In this document: piece after piece, positions 15,704 to 24,591 of the stretch
How positions within the stretch are numbered: the first letter of the stretch is position 1
Layout: each line of letters starts with the position of its first letter
Assembly: GCF_036014175.1 (NCBI RefSeq)
Contig: NZ_CP107917.1
Location: 1,612,001-1,676,000 of the forward strand
DNA: 64,000 bases
Source of the DNA: Streptomyces sp. NBC_00443
GTDB lineage: Bacteria > Actinomycetota > Actinomycetes > Streptomycetales > Streptomycetaceae
Reading direction: 5' to 3'
Program-made: the position numbers and the translations under genes
Notes under the pieces: model-generated
Database searches by the model: none
What the model was told of the DNA's origin: nothing
What the model saw: only the letters and a program-made list of their open reading frames with translations

Positions 15704-17233
15704 TCACGCGGTGGCGATCGGCAGCCAGCGGGCGGCGTAGGCCCACATGCCCTCCAACTCGACCCCGCGCGCCACGTAGCCGAGGTGGCCGTCAGGGCGT
15801 ACGAGTGCCTGGGCGACGCCCGGCCAGGGGCTCCGGTCGCCGAGGCGGTGCACGGTGATCAGGTCGGCCCGGCCGTCCAGGAGCGGGGCGAACCGCTGCT
15901 CCGGCCAGAGGTGCGGGGGCCCGGTCAGGAGCAGATGCCAGCCGGGGGCGGCGGTCCGGGCCTGAAGCCCGTGCGGCCGGTCGGGCAGGCGGTCCCCGGC
16001 CCGTGGGCCGCGGCGGGGTGCTCGGGCACCCGTCGTCGAGGCGGGGCTGCGGCGGTAGTGGATGCCGAGCTCCGAGACGGTACGGAAGACCCGTCGGCGG
16101 GGCATCGTCGCGCGGACCGCCAACGGGGCGAGGCGCGGGACGAGTTGCTCGCGGGCGAACCTCAGGACGGGATGGGGGCTGGTGCCGATGGCGAACGCGC
16201 GGTCGGTGAACCGCCGCACCTCGCGGCCGACCGGGGCACGCTCGCTCGCGTACGTCTCCAGCAGCGCCGGCGGCGTGGCGCCCCGGCACACCAGCGCGAG
16301 CTTCCAGCCCAGGTTGAGGGCGTCCTGAATGCCGGTGTTCATGCCCTGCGCCCCGGCCGGACTGTGGATGTGGGCGGCGTCGCCGGCCAGGAAGAAGGGT
16401 CCGGAGCGGTACTGGGCGGCGCCGCGGTTGTGGAGCCGGAAGTCGGTCATCCAGACGGGATCCCGCAGCACCAGCCCGTGGGCACCGTAGCGCTCGGCGA
16501 TCCGTTGCAGCAGCGGCACCGTCACCTCGCCCTCCGCTGCGTCGGCCGGCCGCACGGCCAGCATCCGCCAGGAGGCCGGCGTGACCAGCGGGAAGAAGAA
16601 CACCATCCCGCCCCCGGTCATGTACGAGTGCACGGAGCCCGGCTCCAGCCCGTCCACCTCCAGGTCGGCGAGCAGATACGTCTGCGGATAGGCGTAGCCC
16701 TCGAAGCCGATGCCCGCCTGGGCGCGCACCGTGCTGTGGGCGCCGTCGCAGCCCACGACGTAGCGCGCCGTCACGGCTTCCTCCGTGCCGTCCCGGCCGC
16801 GCAGTCGGCAGACGACGTGGGAGCCCCGCTGCTCCAGCCCGACCAGCTCGGTGCCGCGCTCGACGGACACCTCCCCCGCCGCCAGGTGCGCACCGAGCAC
16901 GCTCTCCGTCTCGGCCTGCGAGAGAAACAGCAGGAAGGGGTACGGCGTGTCGGTCACCCCGATGTCGAACAGCGGCACCGACACCGTGCGCCGGGCCAGG
17001 TGCAGGCTCAGCCGCACCGCGGGGTTACCCAGGGCCACGAGCCGGTCGGTCACACCGAACCCCGCCAGCGCCTCCAAGGTGCGGGGCTGGATGCCGAGCG
17101 CCCGGGACTCGCGTACCCGGTCGAGGGAGCGGTCGACGATGCGGAACTTGGTTCCGTAGGAGCGCAGTTGCGTGGCGAGCGCGAGCCCCGTGGGCCCGGC
17201 GCCTACCACCAGCACATCCAGGGATGCCGTCAT
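15704..17233 (-). CDS. FAD-dependent aromatic monooxygenase (PheA/TfdB family)
   Basis: 509-residue flavoprotein hydroxylase. Motifs: VVGAGPTGLALATQL (FAD Rossmann, residues about 8-22), GCDGAHSTVRAQAG near 160 (DG motif), and FLAGDAAHIHSPAGAQGMNT near 290 (GD motif for FAD and NADPH). A C-terminal thioredoxin-like region follows. Such enzymes hydroxylate phenols or polyketide aromatics; the substrate here is unknown. No core biosynthetic gene is adjacent. A 15-base palindrome at 17246-17260, 13 bases before the ATG, suggests repression by a TetR/MarR-type regulator not encoded nearby. Confidence 0.88.
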   Translation of the reverse strand: MTASLDVLVVGAGPTGLALATQLRSYGTKFRIVDRSLDRVRESRALGIQPRTLEALAGFGVTDRLVALGNPAVRLSLHLARRTVSVPLFDIGVTDTPYPFLLFLSQAETESVLGAHLAAGEVSVERGTELVGLEQRGSHVVCRLRGRDGTEEAVTARYVVGCDGAHSTVRAQAGIGFEGYAYPQTYLLADLEVDGLEPGSVHSYMTGGGMVFFFPLVTPASWRMLAVRPADAAEGEVTVPLLQRIAERYGAHGLVLRDPVWMTDFRLHNRGAAQYRSGPFFLAGDAAHIHSPAGAQGMNTGIQDALNLGWKLALVCRGATPPALLETYASERAPVGREVRRFTDRAFAIGTSPHPVLRFAREQLVPRLAPLAVRATMPRRRVFRTVSELGIHYRRSPASTTGARAPRRGPRAGDRLPDRPHGLQARTAAPGWHLLLTGPPHLWPEQRFAPLLDGRADLITVHRLGDRSPWPGVAQALVRPDGHLGYVARGVELEGMWAYAARWLPIATA

Positions 17234-17245
17234 GGGTCCACGGTA

Positions 17246-17260
17246 GACAGGCAGCCTGTC
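17246..17260. promoter_or_regulatory. Palindromic operator before the FAD monooxygenase
   Basis: GACAGGC-A-GCCTGTC is a perfect 15-base palindrome placed in the promoter-proximal leader of the monooxygenase gene. Its form resembles TetR-family operators with AGGC/GCCT half-sites. Confidence 0.6.
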
Positions 17261-17317
17261 GGTTTCATTGACGGGGTCAGCGCTCACCCCTACCTTCTGG
17301 CCGAAGTTACGCCTGGT

Positions 17318-17333
17318 GTTCGAAATATCGAAC
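17318..17333. promoter_or_regulatory. Palindromic operator before the Gfo/Idh gene
   Basis: GTTCGA-AATA-TCGAAC, a perfect 6+6 inverted repeat, lies 20 bases upstream of the oxidoreductase ATG. Together with CTTCGAAC just after it, it looks like a repressor site of the kind used by sugar-responsive regulators. The regulator is unknown. Confidence 0.55.
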
Positions 17334-17353
17334 TTCTTCGAACGGAGACCTGC

Positions 17354-18685
17354 ATGCCCCCCGACACCGCACACCGCCGCGCCGCCGTGGTCGGTCTGGG
17401 TGCCCGTGCCCGGCTGTTCACCGAGGCCCTGGCCGGTCCCTACGCGGACCGGTTCGAACTGGCCGGCTTCTGCGATGTCAACTCCCGGCGCATGGCCGTC
17501 CACAACGCCTGGCTCGCGGACGCGCACCCCGGCCGGACACCCGTACCGTCGTACGGCGCCGAGGACTTCGACGAGATGCTGCGGCGCGAGCGGATCGACC
17601 TGGTCGTGGTGTGCACGGTGGACCACACGCACGACGACTACATCGTGCGTGCCCTTGAGGCGGGCTGCGATGTGGTCACCGAAAAGCCCATGACCACGGA
17701 CGCCGACAAGGCGCGCCGGATCCTGGACGCACGGCAGCGCACCTGCCGCGAGGTCAGGGTCGCCTTCAACTACCGTTACAACCCAGTGCATTCGGCGGTA
17801 CGGGAGATCGTCGCCTCCGGGGAGATCGGCGAGGTCGGCTCGGTGCACTTCGAGTGGCTGCTCGACCTGCGGCACGGCGCGGACTACTTCCGCCGCTGGC
17901 ACCGCGACAAGGCCAACTCCGGCGGCCTGATGGTGCACAAGTCCACGCACCACTTCGACCTGGTCAACTGGTGGCTGGCCACCCGGCCCGAGACCGTCTA
18001 CGCACAGGGCGGCCTGTTCTTCTACGGCGACGAGGCCGGCCGGCGCCGCGGTCTCGCCCGCGCCTACGACCGCGCCCACGGCTCCCCCGCCGCCGAGACC
18101 GACCCGTTCGCCGTACATCTGGCCGACTCGCCCGTGCTCAGTGCCCTGTACCTGGACGCGGAGGCGCAGGACGGCTACCACCGCGACCGGAACGCGTTCG
18201 CGCCCGGCGTGAGCATCGAGGACGACATGGCGGTCCTGGTCCGCTACGCCACCGGTGCCACCCTGACCTACCACCTGACCGCGTACTCCCCCTGGGAGGG
18301 CTACCGGATCGCCTTCAACGGCAGCGAAGGGCGCCTGGAGCTGCTGGTGGAGGAGTCGACGTGGACCCGTCCCCGGCCGCGCACGGACGCGTCCGGCCCC
18401 GTACTGCACGGCGCCGAGGTGGCGGACACCGCCGGGCGCACCGAGTTGCTGCTGCGCCGCTTCTGGGAGAAACCGCGCGAGATCAAGGTGGCGACCGGCG
18501 AGGGCGGGCACGGCGGCGGTGACGTCCGCATGCTGGCGGACCTCTTCGGCACCCGGGCCCCGGACCCCCTGAACCGCGCCGCGGACGCGGCCGACGGTGC
18601 CCGCTCCCTGGTCACCGGCCTCGCCGCGAACCGTTCCTTCGAGACGGGCCTGCCGGTGCGGACGCGGGATCTGCTGGACCTCTGA
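17354..18685 (+). CDS. Gfo/Idh/MocA-family oxidoreductase
   Basis: 443-residue NAD(P)-dependent dehydrogenase. The N-terminal Rossmann domain has AAVVGLGARARLFTEAL, and EKPMTTDADKARRIL supplies the family EKP motif (about residues 113-127). The C-terminal half is the alpha/beta sheet domain with MVHKSTHHFDLVNWWLATRP. The family oxidises or reduces sugars, inositols or related cyclitols. GGAG (17344-17347) precedes the ATG. It converges with the end of the Ebo/P450 operon, with only 11 bases between stops. An operator-like palindrome upstream suggests inducible expression. Substrate unknown. Confidence 0.87.
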   Translation: MPPDTAHRRAAVVGLGARARLFTEALAGPYADRFELAGFCDVNSRRMAVHNAWLADAHPGRTPVPSYGAEDFDEMLRRERIDLVVVCTVDHTHDDYIVRALEAGCDVVTEKPMTTDADKARRILDARQRTCREVRVAFNYRYNPVHSAVREIVASGEIGEVGSVHFEWLLDLRHGADYFRRWHRDKANSGGLMVHKSTHHFDLVNWWLATRPETVYAQGGLFFYGDEAGRRRGLARAYDRAHGSPAAETDPFAVHLADSPVLSALYLDAEAQDGYHRDRNAFAPGVSIEDDMAVLVRYATGATLTYHLTAYSPWEGYRIAFNGSEGRLELLVEESTWTRPRPRTDASGPVLHGAEVADTAGRTELLLRRFWEKPREIKVATGEGGHGGGDVRMLADLFGTRAPDPLNRAADAADGARSLVTGLAANRSFETGLPVRTRDLLDL

Positions 18686-18696
18686 CGGCGAGCGCC

Positions 18697-19206
18697 TCAC
18701 CCGGCCTGGCGGGCGAACTCCTCGTAGGCCGCCTTGTCGAAGAGGACGAACCTGACCTCCTCGACCGACGTCTGCGCGGCCCGCACGGTCGCCACCGCGA
18801 TCCGGGCGCCGTCGTCCATCGGCCAGCCGTAGATGCCGGTGGAGATGGCGGGGAAGGCGACCGTACGAGCGCCCAGCTCGTCGGCGACCCGCAGCGACTC
18901 CCGGTAGCAGGAGGCCAGCAGCTCGGAGCGGTCCTCGGTGGCCGCCCAGACCGGGCCCACCGTGTGGATCACCCACCGTGCGTCCAGTTCCCCCGCCGTG
19001 GTGGCGACCGCCTGCCCGGTCGGCAGGCCCTTGCCGTACCGGGAGGCGCGCAGTTTGCGACAGTCGTCGAGGATCGCCGGGCCGCCGCGGCGGTGGATCG
19101 CGCCGTCGACTCCTCCCCCACCGAGGAGGGAGGAGTTCGCGGCGTTGACGATCGCGTCGACGGACTCTCGCGTGATGTCGCCCTGCACGAGCGTGATGCT
19201 GGTCAT
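18697..19206 (-). CDS. Macro-domain protein, O-acetyl-ADP-ribose deacetylase type
   Basis: 169 residues, one macro domain. It opens ITLVQGDITRESVDAIVNAANSS, followed by LLGGGGVDGAIHRRGGPAI and ISTGIYGWPMDDGARIA, the loops that bind ADP-ribose in the MacroD/YmdB group. Members hydrolyse O-acetyl-ADP-ribose (a sirtuin product) or remove ADP-ribose from proteins. The start is ATG 19206 with GAGG six bases upstream. It lies 37 bases after the P450 stop on the same strand, so it may be the last gene of that operon. A functional link to the Sir2 gene at 11454 is possible. Confidence 0.92.
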   Translation of the reverse strand: MTSITLVQGDITRESVDAIVNAANSSLLGGGGVDGAIHRRGGPAILDDCRKLRASRYGKGLPTGQAVATTAGELDARWVIHTVGPVWAATEDRSELLASCYRESLRVADELGARTVAFPAISTGIYGWPMDDGARIAVATVRAAQTSVEEVRFVLFDKAAYEEFARQAG

Positions 19207-19243
19207 GACTGCCTCTATAGCAGCCGTGAGCACCGCCCGCCGG

Positions 19244-20431
19244 TCATGACCAGGCGACCGGCAGCGAGCGCACCCCGTGGACCGTGCTCGTCGACAGGGC
19301 GAGCGACTCGGGCGAGGACGTCATGCGCAGGTTCGGGAGCCTGCGGAACAAGGCGGACAGGCCGAGGCGGAGTTCGGCGCGGGCCAGTGACTGGCCGAGG
19401 CACTGGTGCAGGCCGTGCCCGAAGGCGACGTGGCCGCTCGTGTCCCGGTGGACGTCGAGGGCGTCGGGGTCGGCGTACGCGGACGGGTCGCGGTTGGCGG
19501 TCTGCAACGCCACCACCACCCCCTCTCCCGCGCGGACGCGGACGCCGGACAGGTCGACGTCCTGCGTGGCGACCCGCCGTATCCCGGAGTGGATGACGGT
19601 CAGATGGCGCAGGAGTTCCTCCACCGCGCCCGGCCACAGGGAGGCGTCGGCGCGCAGTGCGTCCAGCCCCGCGGGGTTGTGCAGCAGGGCGATCACCGCC
19701 AACGGGAACATGTTCGCCGTCGTCTCGTGGCCGGCCAGGAGGAGCAAGGAGACCATGCCCGTGGCCTCGTCGAGTGTGGCTTCGCCGGTCGCGACACGTT
19801 CCGTGGCCAGACGGGAGATCAGGTCGTCGGCGGGGTCGTCCGTGCGCCGCTCGATGAGGGCGCGCAGATAGCCGTAGAGCGCCATGCGGGCGGCCATCGC
19901 CTCGGCCGGGTCGCCGGCGACGCTGGTCAGGGCGTTGGACTTCTCGCGGAAGAAGCCGTGGTCCTCGTAGGGCACGCCGAGCAGTTCGCAGATGGCGAGG
20001 GTGGGCAGGGGCAGGGCGTACGAGGCGACCAGGTCCGCCTCCGTCGCCTCGCCGCCGGTCATCGCGTCCAGGAGGTCGTCGCAGATCCGCTGGATGGCAC
20101 CGTCCAGCTGCTCGATGCGCCGGAAGGTGAAGTCGGGGATCAGCATGCGGCGTAGCCGGGTGTGGTCCGGCGGGTCCATCTGGTGGAAGAGGCCGGGGGC
20201 CTGCGGCGGAGCGCCGGGGCGGGTGTGCGGGAAGCCGGGCTGGTTGGCGTCCGCGCTGAAACGCTCGTCGGCCAGGACCGCACGGGCGTCCTCGTACCGG
20301 GTGATCAGCCAGGGGCTGTTGTCGCCCCAGATCGTGACCCGGCGGATCGGCTCCTCGGACTGCCACTTGGCGTATTCGGTGGCCGGGTCGAGCAGGGGGC
20401 GGGTGGTGGGGAGGGGCGGGTGGATCGTCAC
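19244..20431 (-). CDS. Cytochrome P450 coupled to the Ebo operon
   Basis: 395-residue soluble bacterial P450, CYP105-like in style. Diagnostic elements are the I-helix LLLAGHETTANMF (His about 235), an ExxR region before NRDPSAYADP, and the heme-binding loop FGHGLHQCLGQSLARAE with Cys at about 344. It would hydroxylate or epoxidise a small molecule with electrons from ferredoxin. The GTG start overlaps the stop of the EboF phosphatase (GTGA) with AAGGA upstream, so it is translated as part of the Ebo operon. P450 is not a standard Ebo component, which suggests pathway-specific tailoring of the Ebo product. Confidence 0.95.
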   Translation of the reverse strand: MTIHPPLPTTRPLLDPATEYAKWQSEEPIRRVTIWGDNSPWLITRYEDARAVLADERFSADANQPGFPHTRPGAPPQAPGLFHQMDPPDHTRLRRMLIPDFTFRRIEQLDGAIQRICDDLLDAMTGGEATEADLVASYALPLPTLAICELLGVPYEDHGFFREKSNALTSVAGDPAEAMAARMALYGYLRALIERRTDDPADDLISRLATERVATGEATLDEATGMVSLLLLAGHETTANMFPLAVIALLHNPAGLDALRADASLWPGAVEELLRHLTVIHSGIRRVATQDVDLSGVRVRAGEGVVVALQTANRDPSAYADPDALDVHRDTSGHVAFGHGLHQCLGQSLARAELRLGLSALFRRLPNLRMTSSPESLALSTSTVHGVRSLPVAWS

Positions 20432-21828
20432 TTCTGCGTTCCTTCCGTGGGCAGGCCCGCGAGGCCCAGCAGCAGCGACTTGACCTCCGTCGCCGCGTAC
20501 GCCTCCCTCGCCCGGTCCGGCTCCGAACACAGCAGTACGGGGCCGTGGTCGGGGTCGGCGGGCAGGCGGCCGTGGCTGCCGCGGACGCCGGACGGGTTCA
20601 GCGGGACCGTCTTGAGGCGGTAGCGGAAGCCGAGCTTCTTGCGGGCGACCTGCCCGACGGCGCGCAGCTTCACCGCCGGGACGGTCCCGTCGTAGAGCAG
20701 CTCGGCGGGGTCGTAGCCGGGCTTGCGGTGGATCTCTACCTGGCGGGCGAAGTCGGGGGCCCGTTCGTCGTCCAGCCAGTAGTAGTACGTGAACCAGGCG
20801 TCGGGGTCGGCGAGTGCGACGAGCTCGCCCGAGCGCTCGTGGTCCAGGCCGTGGGCCGCCTTGCCTACGGCGTCCAACACCTGCTCCACACCGTCGAGTT
20901 CACCGACCAGCTTTGCGACCGCGTCGACGTCGGCCGGGTCGCGGACGTAGACGTGGGCGACCTGGTGGTCGGCGACCGCGAAGGCACGCGAGGTCCAGGG
21001 GTCGAGGTACTCCATGCCGTCCTGCGTGTACACCTCCAGCAGGCCTGCCCGGCGCAGGGCGCGGTTGATGTCGACCGGGCGGGCAACGGGCGTGATGCCG
21101 TACTCGCTGAGCGCGACGACGGTGGCGCCCTCGCTCAGGAAGTGGTCGATCAACGGGCGCAGGGCGTCGTCGAGTCGACGGGCCGCGGCGAGGGCGGCTG
21201 GCGAGTCGGGGCCGGAGCGCTGGGGCTCGTAGTCCATCTGCGGGATGTAGACGAGCGTGAGGTCGGGGCGGTGTTCGTCGAAGACCTGGCGGGCGGCGGC
21301 CAGGATCCACTGGGTGGAGGGCATGCCCGCGTTCGGGCCCCAGTAGGTGAAGAGGGGGAACGGGCCGAGCCGGTCGGTGAGTTCGTCGTGCAGGGACGGC
21401 GGCCAGGTGTAGCAGTCGGGTTCCTTGCGGCCGTCGGAGTAGTAGACGGGGCGCGGGGTGACCGTCCAGTCGACGTCGGCGCCCATCGCGTACCACCAGC
21501 AGATGTTGGCGACCTTGTAGTCGGGGTTCGACCTGCGGGCCGTCTCCCAGATCTTCTCGCCGCCGACGAGCGCGTTGTGCTGGCGCCACAGCATGACTTC
21601 GCCGAGGTCGCGGAAGTACCAGCCGTTGGCCACGGCGCCGTGCGTGGCCGGGGGTTCGCCGGTGAGCAGGGTGGACTGGACGGTGCAGGTCACGGCGGGG
21701 AGCACGGTGTCGAGGCGGGACTGGAAGCCGCGCTCACCGAGGGCGGCGACGGCGGGCATGTGCTGGAGGAGGTTCGGGGTCAGGCCGACGATGTCGAGTA
21801 CGACCACGCGGTTCGCCGGTGCGGTCAT
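20428..21828 (-). CDS. eboF: Alkaline-phosphatase-superfamily protein, EboF-like
   Basis: 466 residues of the nucleotide pyrophosphatase/phosphodiesterase fold. N-terminal VVVLDIVGLTPN and LPAVTCTVQSTLLTGEPPATHG hold the first metal Asp and the nucleophile Thr region. Two usual metal-ligand motifs are altered: DxxGHxxGP appears as MDYEPQRSGPDS, and SDHGM as LSEYGIT. Such changes are typical of this branch as I recall it, so activity is uncertain. ATG 21828 has GGAGGACC upstream, overlaps the EboE stop (ATGA), and its own stop overlaps the P450 start. No signal peptide is seen. Confidence 0.85.
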   Translation of the reverse strand: MTAPANRVVVLDIVGLTPNLLQHMPAVAALGERGFQSRLDTVLPAVTCTVQSTLLTGEPPATHGAVANGWYFRDLGEVMLWRQHNALVGGEKIWETARRSNPDYKVANICWWYAMGADVDWTVTPRPVYYSDGRKEPDCYTWPPSLHDELTDRLGPFPLFTYWGPNAGMPSTQWILAAARQVFDEHRPDLTLVYIPQMDYEPQRSGPDSPAALAAARRLDDALRPLIDHFLSEGATVVALSEYGITPVARPVDINRALRRAGLLEVYTQDGMEYLDPWTSRAFAVADHQVAHVYVRDPADVDAVAKLVGELDGVEQVLDAVGKAAHGLDHERSGELVALADPDAWFTYYYWLDDERAPDFARQVEIHRKPGYDPAELLYDGTVPAVKLRAVGQVARKKLGFRYRLKTVPLNPSGVRGSHGRLPADPDHGPVLLCSEPDRAREAYAATEVKSLLLGLAGLPTEGTQK

Positions 21829-22982
21829 GAGGGGTCCTCCTTGAGGCCGAGGCCGGTCAGCCGGTCCCGGGCCCAGGCGAGTTCGGCGGCGATGCCGCCG
21901 GGCAGGTCGGTGGGCGGTTCGGGGAGGACGGACCACGTGTAGGTCTCGACCTCGATGTGGTCGCAGCCGGCCGAGGCCCCGCCCAGCAGTCCGGCGAGGA
22001 CCTGGTCGAGCTGGTCGGCGGTGGTGCGCAGCGGGGGTTCGGGCTCGGTGTGCAGCGGGGCGTGGAAGTGGACGCGCCAGGGCCCGCCGTCGTCGGGGAG
22101 GTCGCCGCCGAGGGCGTCCGGGAGGTCGTCGACGGCCAGGATCTCGCCGTCGGCCGGTGTGCGGGTCTGGTGCAGGAACCGGGGTTCGGCGAGCCGGTGC
22201 AGGGCCGCGCGGGCGGCCGGGTCGGCCGGGTGCTCGGCCTCCACCGCGCAGGACGCCTGGAGCTTGACCACGGGCAGCCCGGCCTCCGCGAGCCGCCGTA
22301 GCGCCTCGGCCGGCTCCTCGAACTGCACGGCGAGATGGCAGGCGTCGAGGCAGATGCCGAGCCGGTCGGGGTCCAGCCCGCCCAGTTCCCGTACCGCCTG
22401 GGTGGTGGTCTCGACGACGCACCCGGGTTCCGGTTCGAAGCCGACGCGGATACGGCGGCCCGTCCACGCCTCCAGTGCGGCGAGCCCGGTGGCCAGCCGG
22501 TCCAGGGCGTGCCGGGCCTCGTCGGCACAGGGCGGCGTCCACGGAGTGCGCCACGCCAGCGGCAGGGTGGAGACGCTGCCGTGTCCGACGTCGTCCGGGA
22601 GGAGCGCGGCGAGGACGCGGGCGCAGTCCAGGGTGTACTTCAGCCGGGCCTCGTCGGCCCAGTCGGGCAGGTAGACGTCCTTCTTGACGACCTCGCGGTG
22701 GAAACCGGCGTACGGGAAGGCGTTGAGGGTGACGGTCTCCAGACCGCGTGCCCGCAGCTCTGCCTTCAGCCGTTCCAACGACCCTTCGTCGTCTGCGAGT
22801 TCGGTGACCACGGGGCGCGCCAGCCACAGCCCGATACCGAGCCGGTCGGCGCCGAGACGCTCACGCACGGGTTCGGCGTACTGCGCGAGCTGGGTGATCA
22901 CACCCTGGAGGTCCTCCGCCTGGTGGACGTTGCTGCAGTAGCCGAGGTGGACGGTCGTACCGTCCGGATGCAGGAAGCGCAT
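21825..22982 (-). CDS. eboE: Metabolite traffic protein EboE
   Basis: 385 residues, a xylose-isomerase-like TIM barrel. The N-terminal VHLGYCSNVHQAEDLQGVI and GIGLWLARPVVTEL are characteristic of EboE. Further on come VTLNAFPYAGFH, IRVGFEPEPGCVVET and LGICLDACHLAVQFEEP, whose Glu/Asp/His residues could bind metal. In cyanobacteria the ebo genes are needed to export the scytonemin monomer to the periplasm; in Pseudomonas fluorescens they affect nematode repulsion. The molecular role is unknown. It starts 7 bases after the EboB stop, using GGGGGAG in the end of that gene. Confidence 0.87.
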   Translation of the reverse strand: MRFLHPDGTTVHLGYCSNVHQAEDLQGVITQLAQYAEPVRERLGADRLGIGLWLARPVVTELADDEGSLERLKAELRARGLETVTLNAFPYAGFHREVVKKDVYLPDWADEARLKYTLDCARVLAALLPDDVGHGSVSTLPLAWRTPWTPPCADEARHALDRLATGLAALEAWTGRRIRVGFEPEPGCVVETTTQAVRELGGLDPDRLGICLDACHLAVQFEEPAEALRRLAEAGLPVVKLQASCAVEAEHPADPAARAALHRLAEPRFLHQTRTPADGEILAVDDLPDALGGDLPDDGGPWRVHFHAPLHTEPEPPLRTTADQLDQVLAGLLGGASAGCDHIEVETYTWSVLPEPPTDLPGGIAAELAWARDRLTGLGLKEDPS

Positions 22983-22989
22983 GCGATGC

Positions 22990-23844
22990 TCACGCTCCCC
23001 CGCGGCGTATGGAGTTGCCCTGGAAGGTGGCCGCCTCGTCCGGCTTGGGCTCCTCCAGCTCCAGGCGCCCGCTCTGGCCGTAGAAGGCGACCGGGTTGCG
23101 CCACAGCACCTCGTCGACGGTGTCGTCACCGAACCCGGCGGCGAGCATGGCGTCGGCGGTCTTCCGCGTCTTCAGCGGGTCCGAACGCCCCCAGTCGGCG
23201 GCCGAGTTGACGAGCACCCGTTGCGTCCCGTGCTCCTTGAGGATCTCGACCATCCGGTCCTCGCTCATCTTGGTCTTCGGGTAGATCGAGAAACCGGCCC
23301 AGCAGCCGCTGTCGAGGACCATGCCGACGGTGAGCTCGTTGAGGTGGTCGAGGACGACGAGTTCGGGGGCGATGCCCGACTCCCGTACGACGTCCAGGGT
23401 GCGCCGGGTGCCGGCGGCCTTGTCGCGGTGCGGGGTGTGCACGAGGGCGGGCAGCTCGTGCACGACGGCGAGCTGGAGCTGCCGGGCGAGCGCCTCGTCC
23501 TCCTCCGGCGTCATCGAGTCGTAGCCGATCTCGCCGACGGCGACGACCCGGTCCTTGGCGAGGTAACGGTCCAGTTCGTCGAGGACCGGGAGGCAGCGGG
23601 GGTCGTTCGCCTCCTTCGGGTTGAGCGCGATGGTGCAGAAGTGCTGGATGCCGAACTGGGCGGCGCGGTGCGGCTCCCAGCCCAGCAGCCCGTCGAAGTA
23701 GTCGTAGAAGCTCTCGGGCGAGGTGCGGGGCTGCCCCAGCCAGAAGGCGGGCTCGACGACTGCGCGCACCCCGGCGGCGTACATCGCCTCGTAGTCGTCG
23801 GTCGTCCGGGAGGTCATGTGGATGTGGGGGTCGAAGATGCGCAC
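22990..23844 (-). CDS. eboB: TatD-like metal-dependent hydrolase, EboB
   Basis: 284 residues, amidohydrolase/TatD-type TIM barrel. The N-terminal RIFDPHIHMTSRTTDD contains the metal motif D-x-H-x-H. VVAVGEIGYDSMTPEED carries the mid-barrel Glu, ALVHTPHRDKAAG a further His pair, and LVNSAADWGRSDP the C-terminal Asp region. Start is GTG at 23844, two bases after the EboA stop. The substrate is unknown. The preserved metal ligands suggest it is an active hydrolase in Ebo metabolite processing, not just a scaffold. Confidence 0.87.
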   Translation of the reverse strand: MRIFDPHIHMTSRTTDDYEAMYAAGVRAVVEPAFWLGQPRTSPESFYDYFDGLLGWEPHRAAQFGIQHFCTIALNPKEANDPRCLPVLDELDRYLAKDRVVAVGEIGYDSMTPEEDEALARQLQLAVVHELPALVHTPHRDKAAGTRRTLDVVRESGIAPELVVLDHLNELTVGMVLDSGCWAGFSIYPKTKMSEDRMVEILKEHGTQRVLVNSAADWGRSDPLKTRKTADAMLAAGFGDDTVDEVLWRNPVAFYGQSGRLELEEPKPDEAATFQGNSIRRGGA

Positions 23845-23846
23845 GG

Positions 23847-24521
23847 TCAGCCCTCTTCCTTGAGTGCCTGGTGGAGTTCCGCGCCGATGACGTCCGGGAA
23901 GGCACGGACGACGGGCACGATGTCCTGGGGTACGTCCCGCCCCGCGACGATCCGCTCGTGGGCGAAGTCGGCGAGCATGCGGGCCAGTTCACGGTCCGCG
24001 CGTGCGTCGAGGCCGGTGACGCGGTCGAGCGGGATCTCGCAGAAGACGCACTTCAGTACGGCCTGGCGGTACTCGGCGTCCGGAAGGTGCGCGGCGGCGT
24101 ACGGGCCGAGGGCGGCCTCGATCAGGGTGGTGTCGTTGCCGCGCAGGGTTTCCCGTACCAGGGGCAGCGCGAGATCGCCCAGGCCGAGCAGCGGCAGGGT
24201 GCGCAGGACGGCGCGCTGCTCCGCCGGGTCGCCGTGCCGGTGGAGGCGGGCGATCTCGTCGGCGAGGGCATGGCCGCCCAGGGGCAGTGCGGTGAGCAGG
24301 ACGGCCCGGGCGGCCTCGTCGACGGTCCAGTACTCGGTGAGGCGGGCGTGTCCGCAGCGCCTTCGGGCGGCGGGGAAGAGGCGCCGTACGGCGGCGGGTT
24401 CGGCGGCGACCTTGGCGGCGCTGTCGTCCAGCCAGGTGCGGGCGGTGGGGTCCAGTACGTCGGTCAGGGTGGGGTGGGGGTGGTCCGGCGGGGCCGTGGA
24501 GGAACCGGTTGTGACAACCAT
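23847..24521 (-). CDS. eboA: EboA-domain protein
   Basis: 224 residues, mostly alpha-helical, no catalytic motif recognised. The segment LTEYWTVDEAARAVLLTALP and the Cys-containing LKCVFCEIPLDRVTGLDARA are typical of EboA-domain proteins. Short N-terminal Thr/Pro-rich tail. ATG 24521 is preferred over the upstream TTG because GGAAG lies 9 bases before it. It lies 70 bases downstream of the isomerase gene, the largest gap inside the operon, and is tightly followed by eboB. Function unknown; it defines the Ebo cluster. Confidence 0.85.
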   Translation of the reverse strand: MVVTTGSSTAPPDHPHPTLTDVLDPTARTWLDDSAAKVAAEPAAVRRLFPAARRRCGHARLTEYWTVDEAARAVLLTALPLGGHALADEIARLHRHGDPAEQRAVLRTLPLLGLGDLALPLVRETLRGNDTTLIEAALGPYAAAHLPDAEYRQAVLKCVFCEIPLDRVTGLDARADRELARMLADFAHERIVAGRDVPQDIVPVVRAFPDVIGAELHQALKEEG

Positions 24522-24591
24522 GGGGGACAACTTCCGGGAAGGTGGGACGAGTCGAGCCAGAAGGAGGAGGGAGGGAGAACAGAGCGGGGGG

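Noticed and set aside
15374..18685. A plus-strand open frame of about 1100 codons covering the lipoprotein, monooxygenase and Gfo/Idh genes
   Set aside because: Only its last 443 codons look like protein (Gfo/Idh). The rest is antisense to well-supported genes and is an effect of high GC.
15704..18976. A minus-strand open frame extending the FAD monooxygenase across the Gfo/Idh gene
   Set aside because: The family start (VVGAGPTG near residue 10) begins at 17233; upstream codons are antisense shadow of the Gfo/Idh gene.
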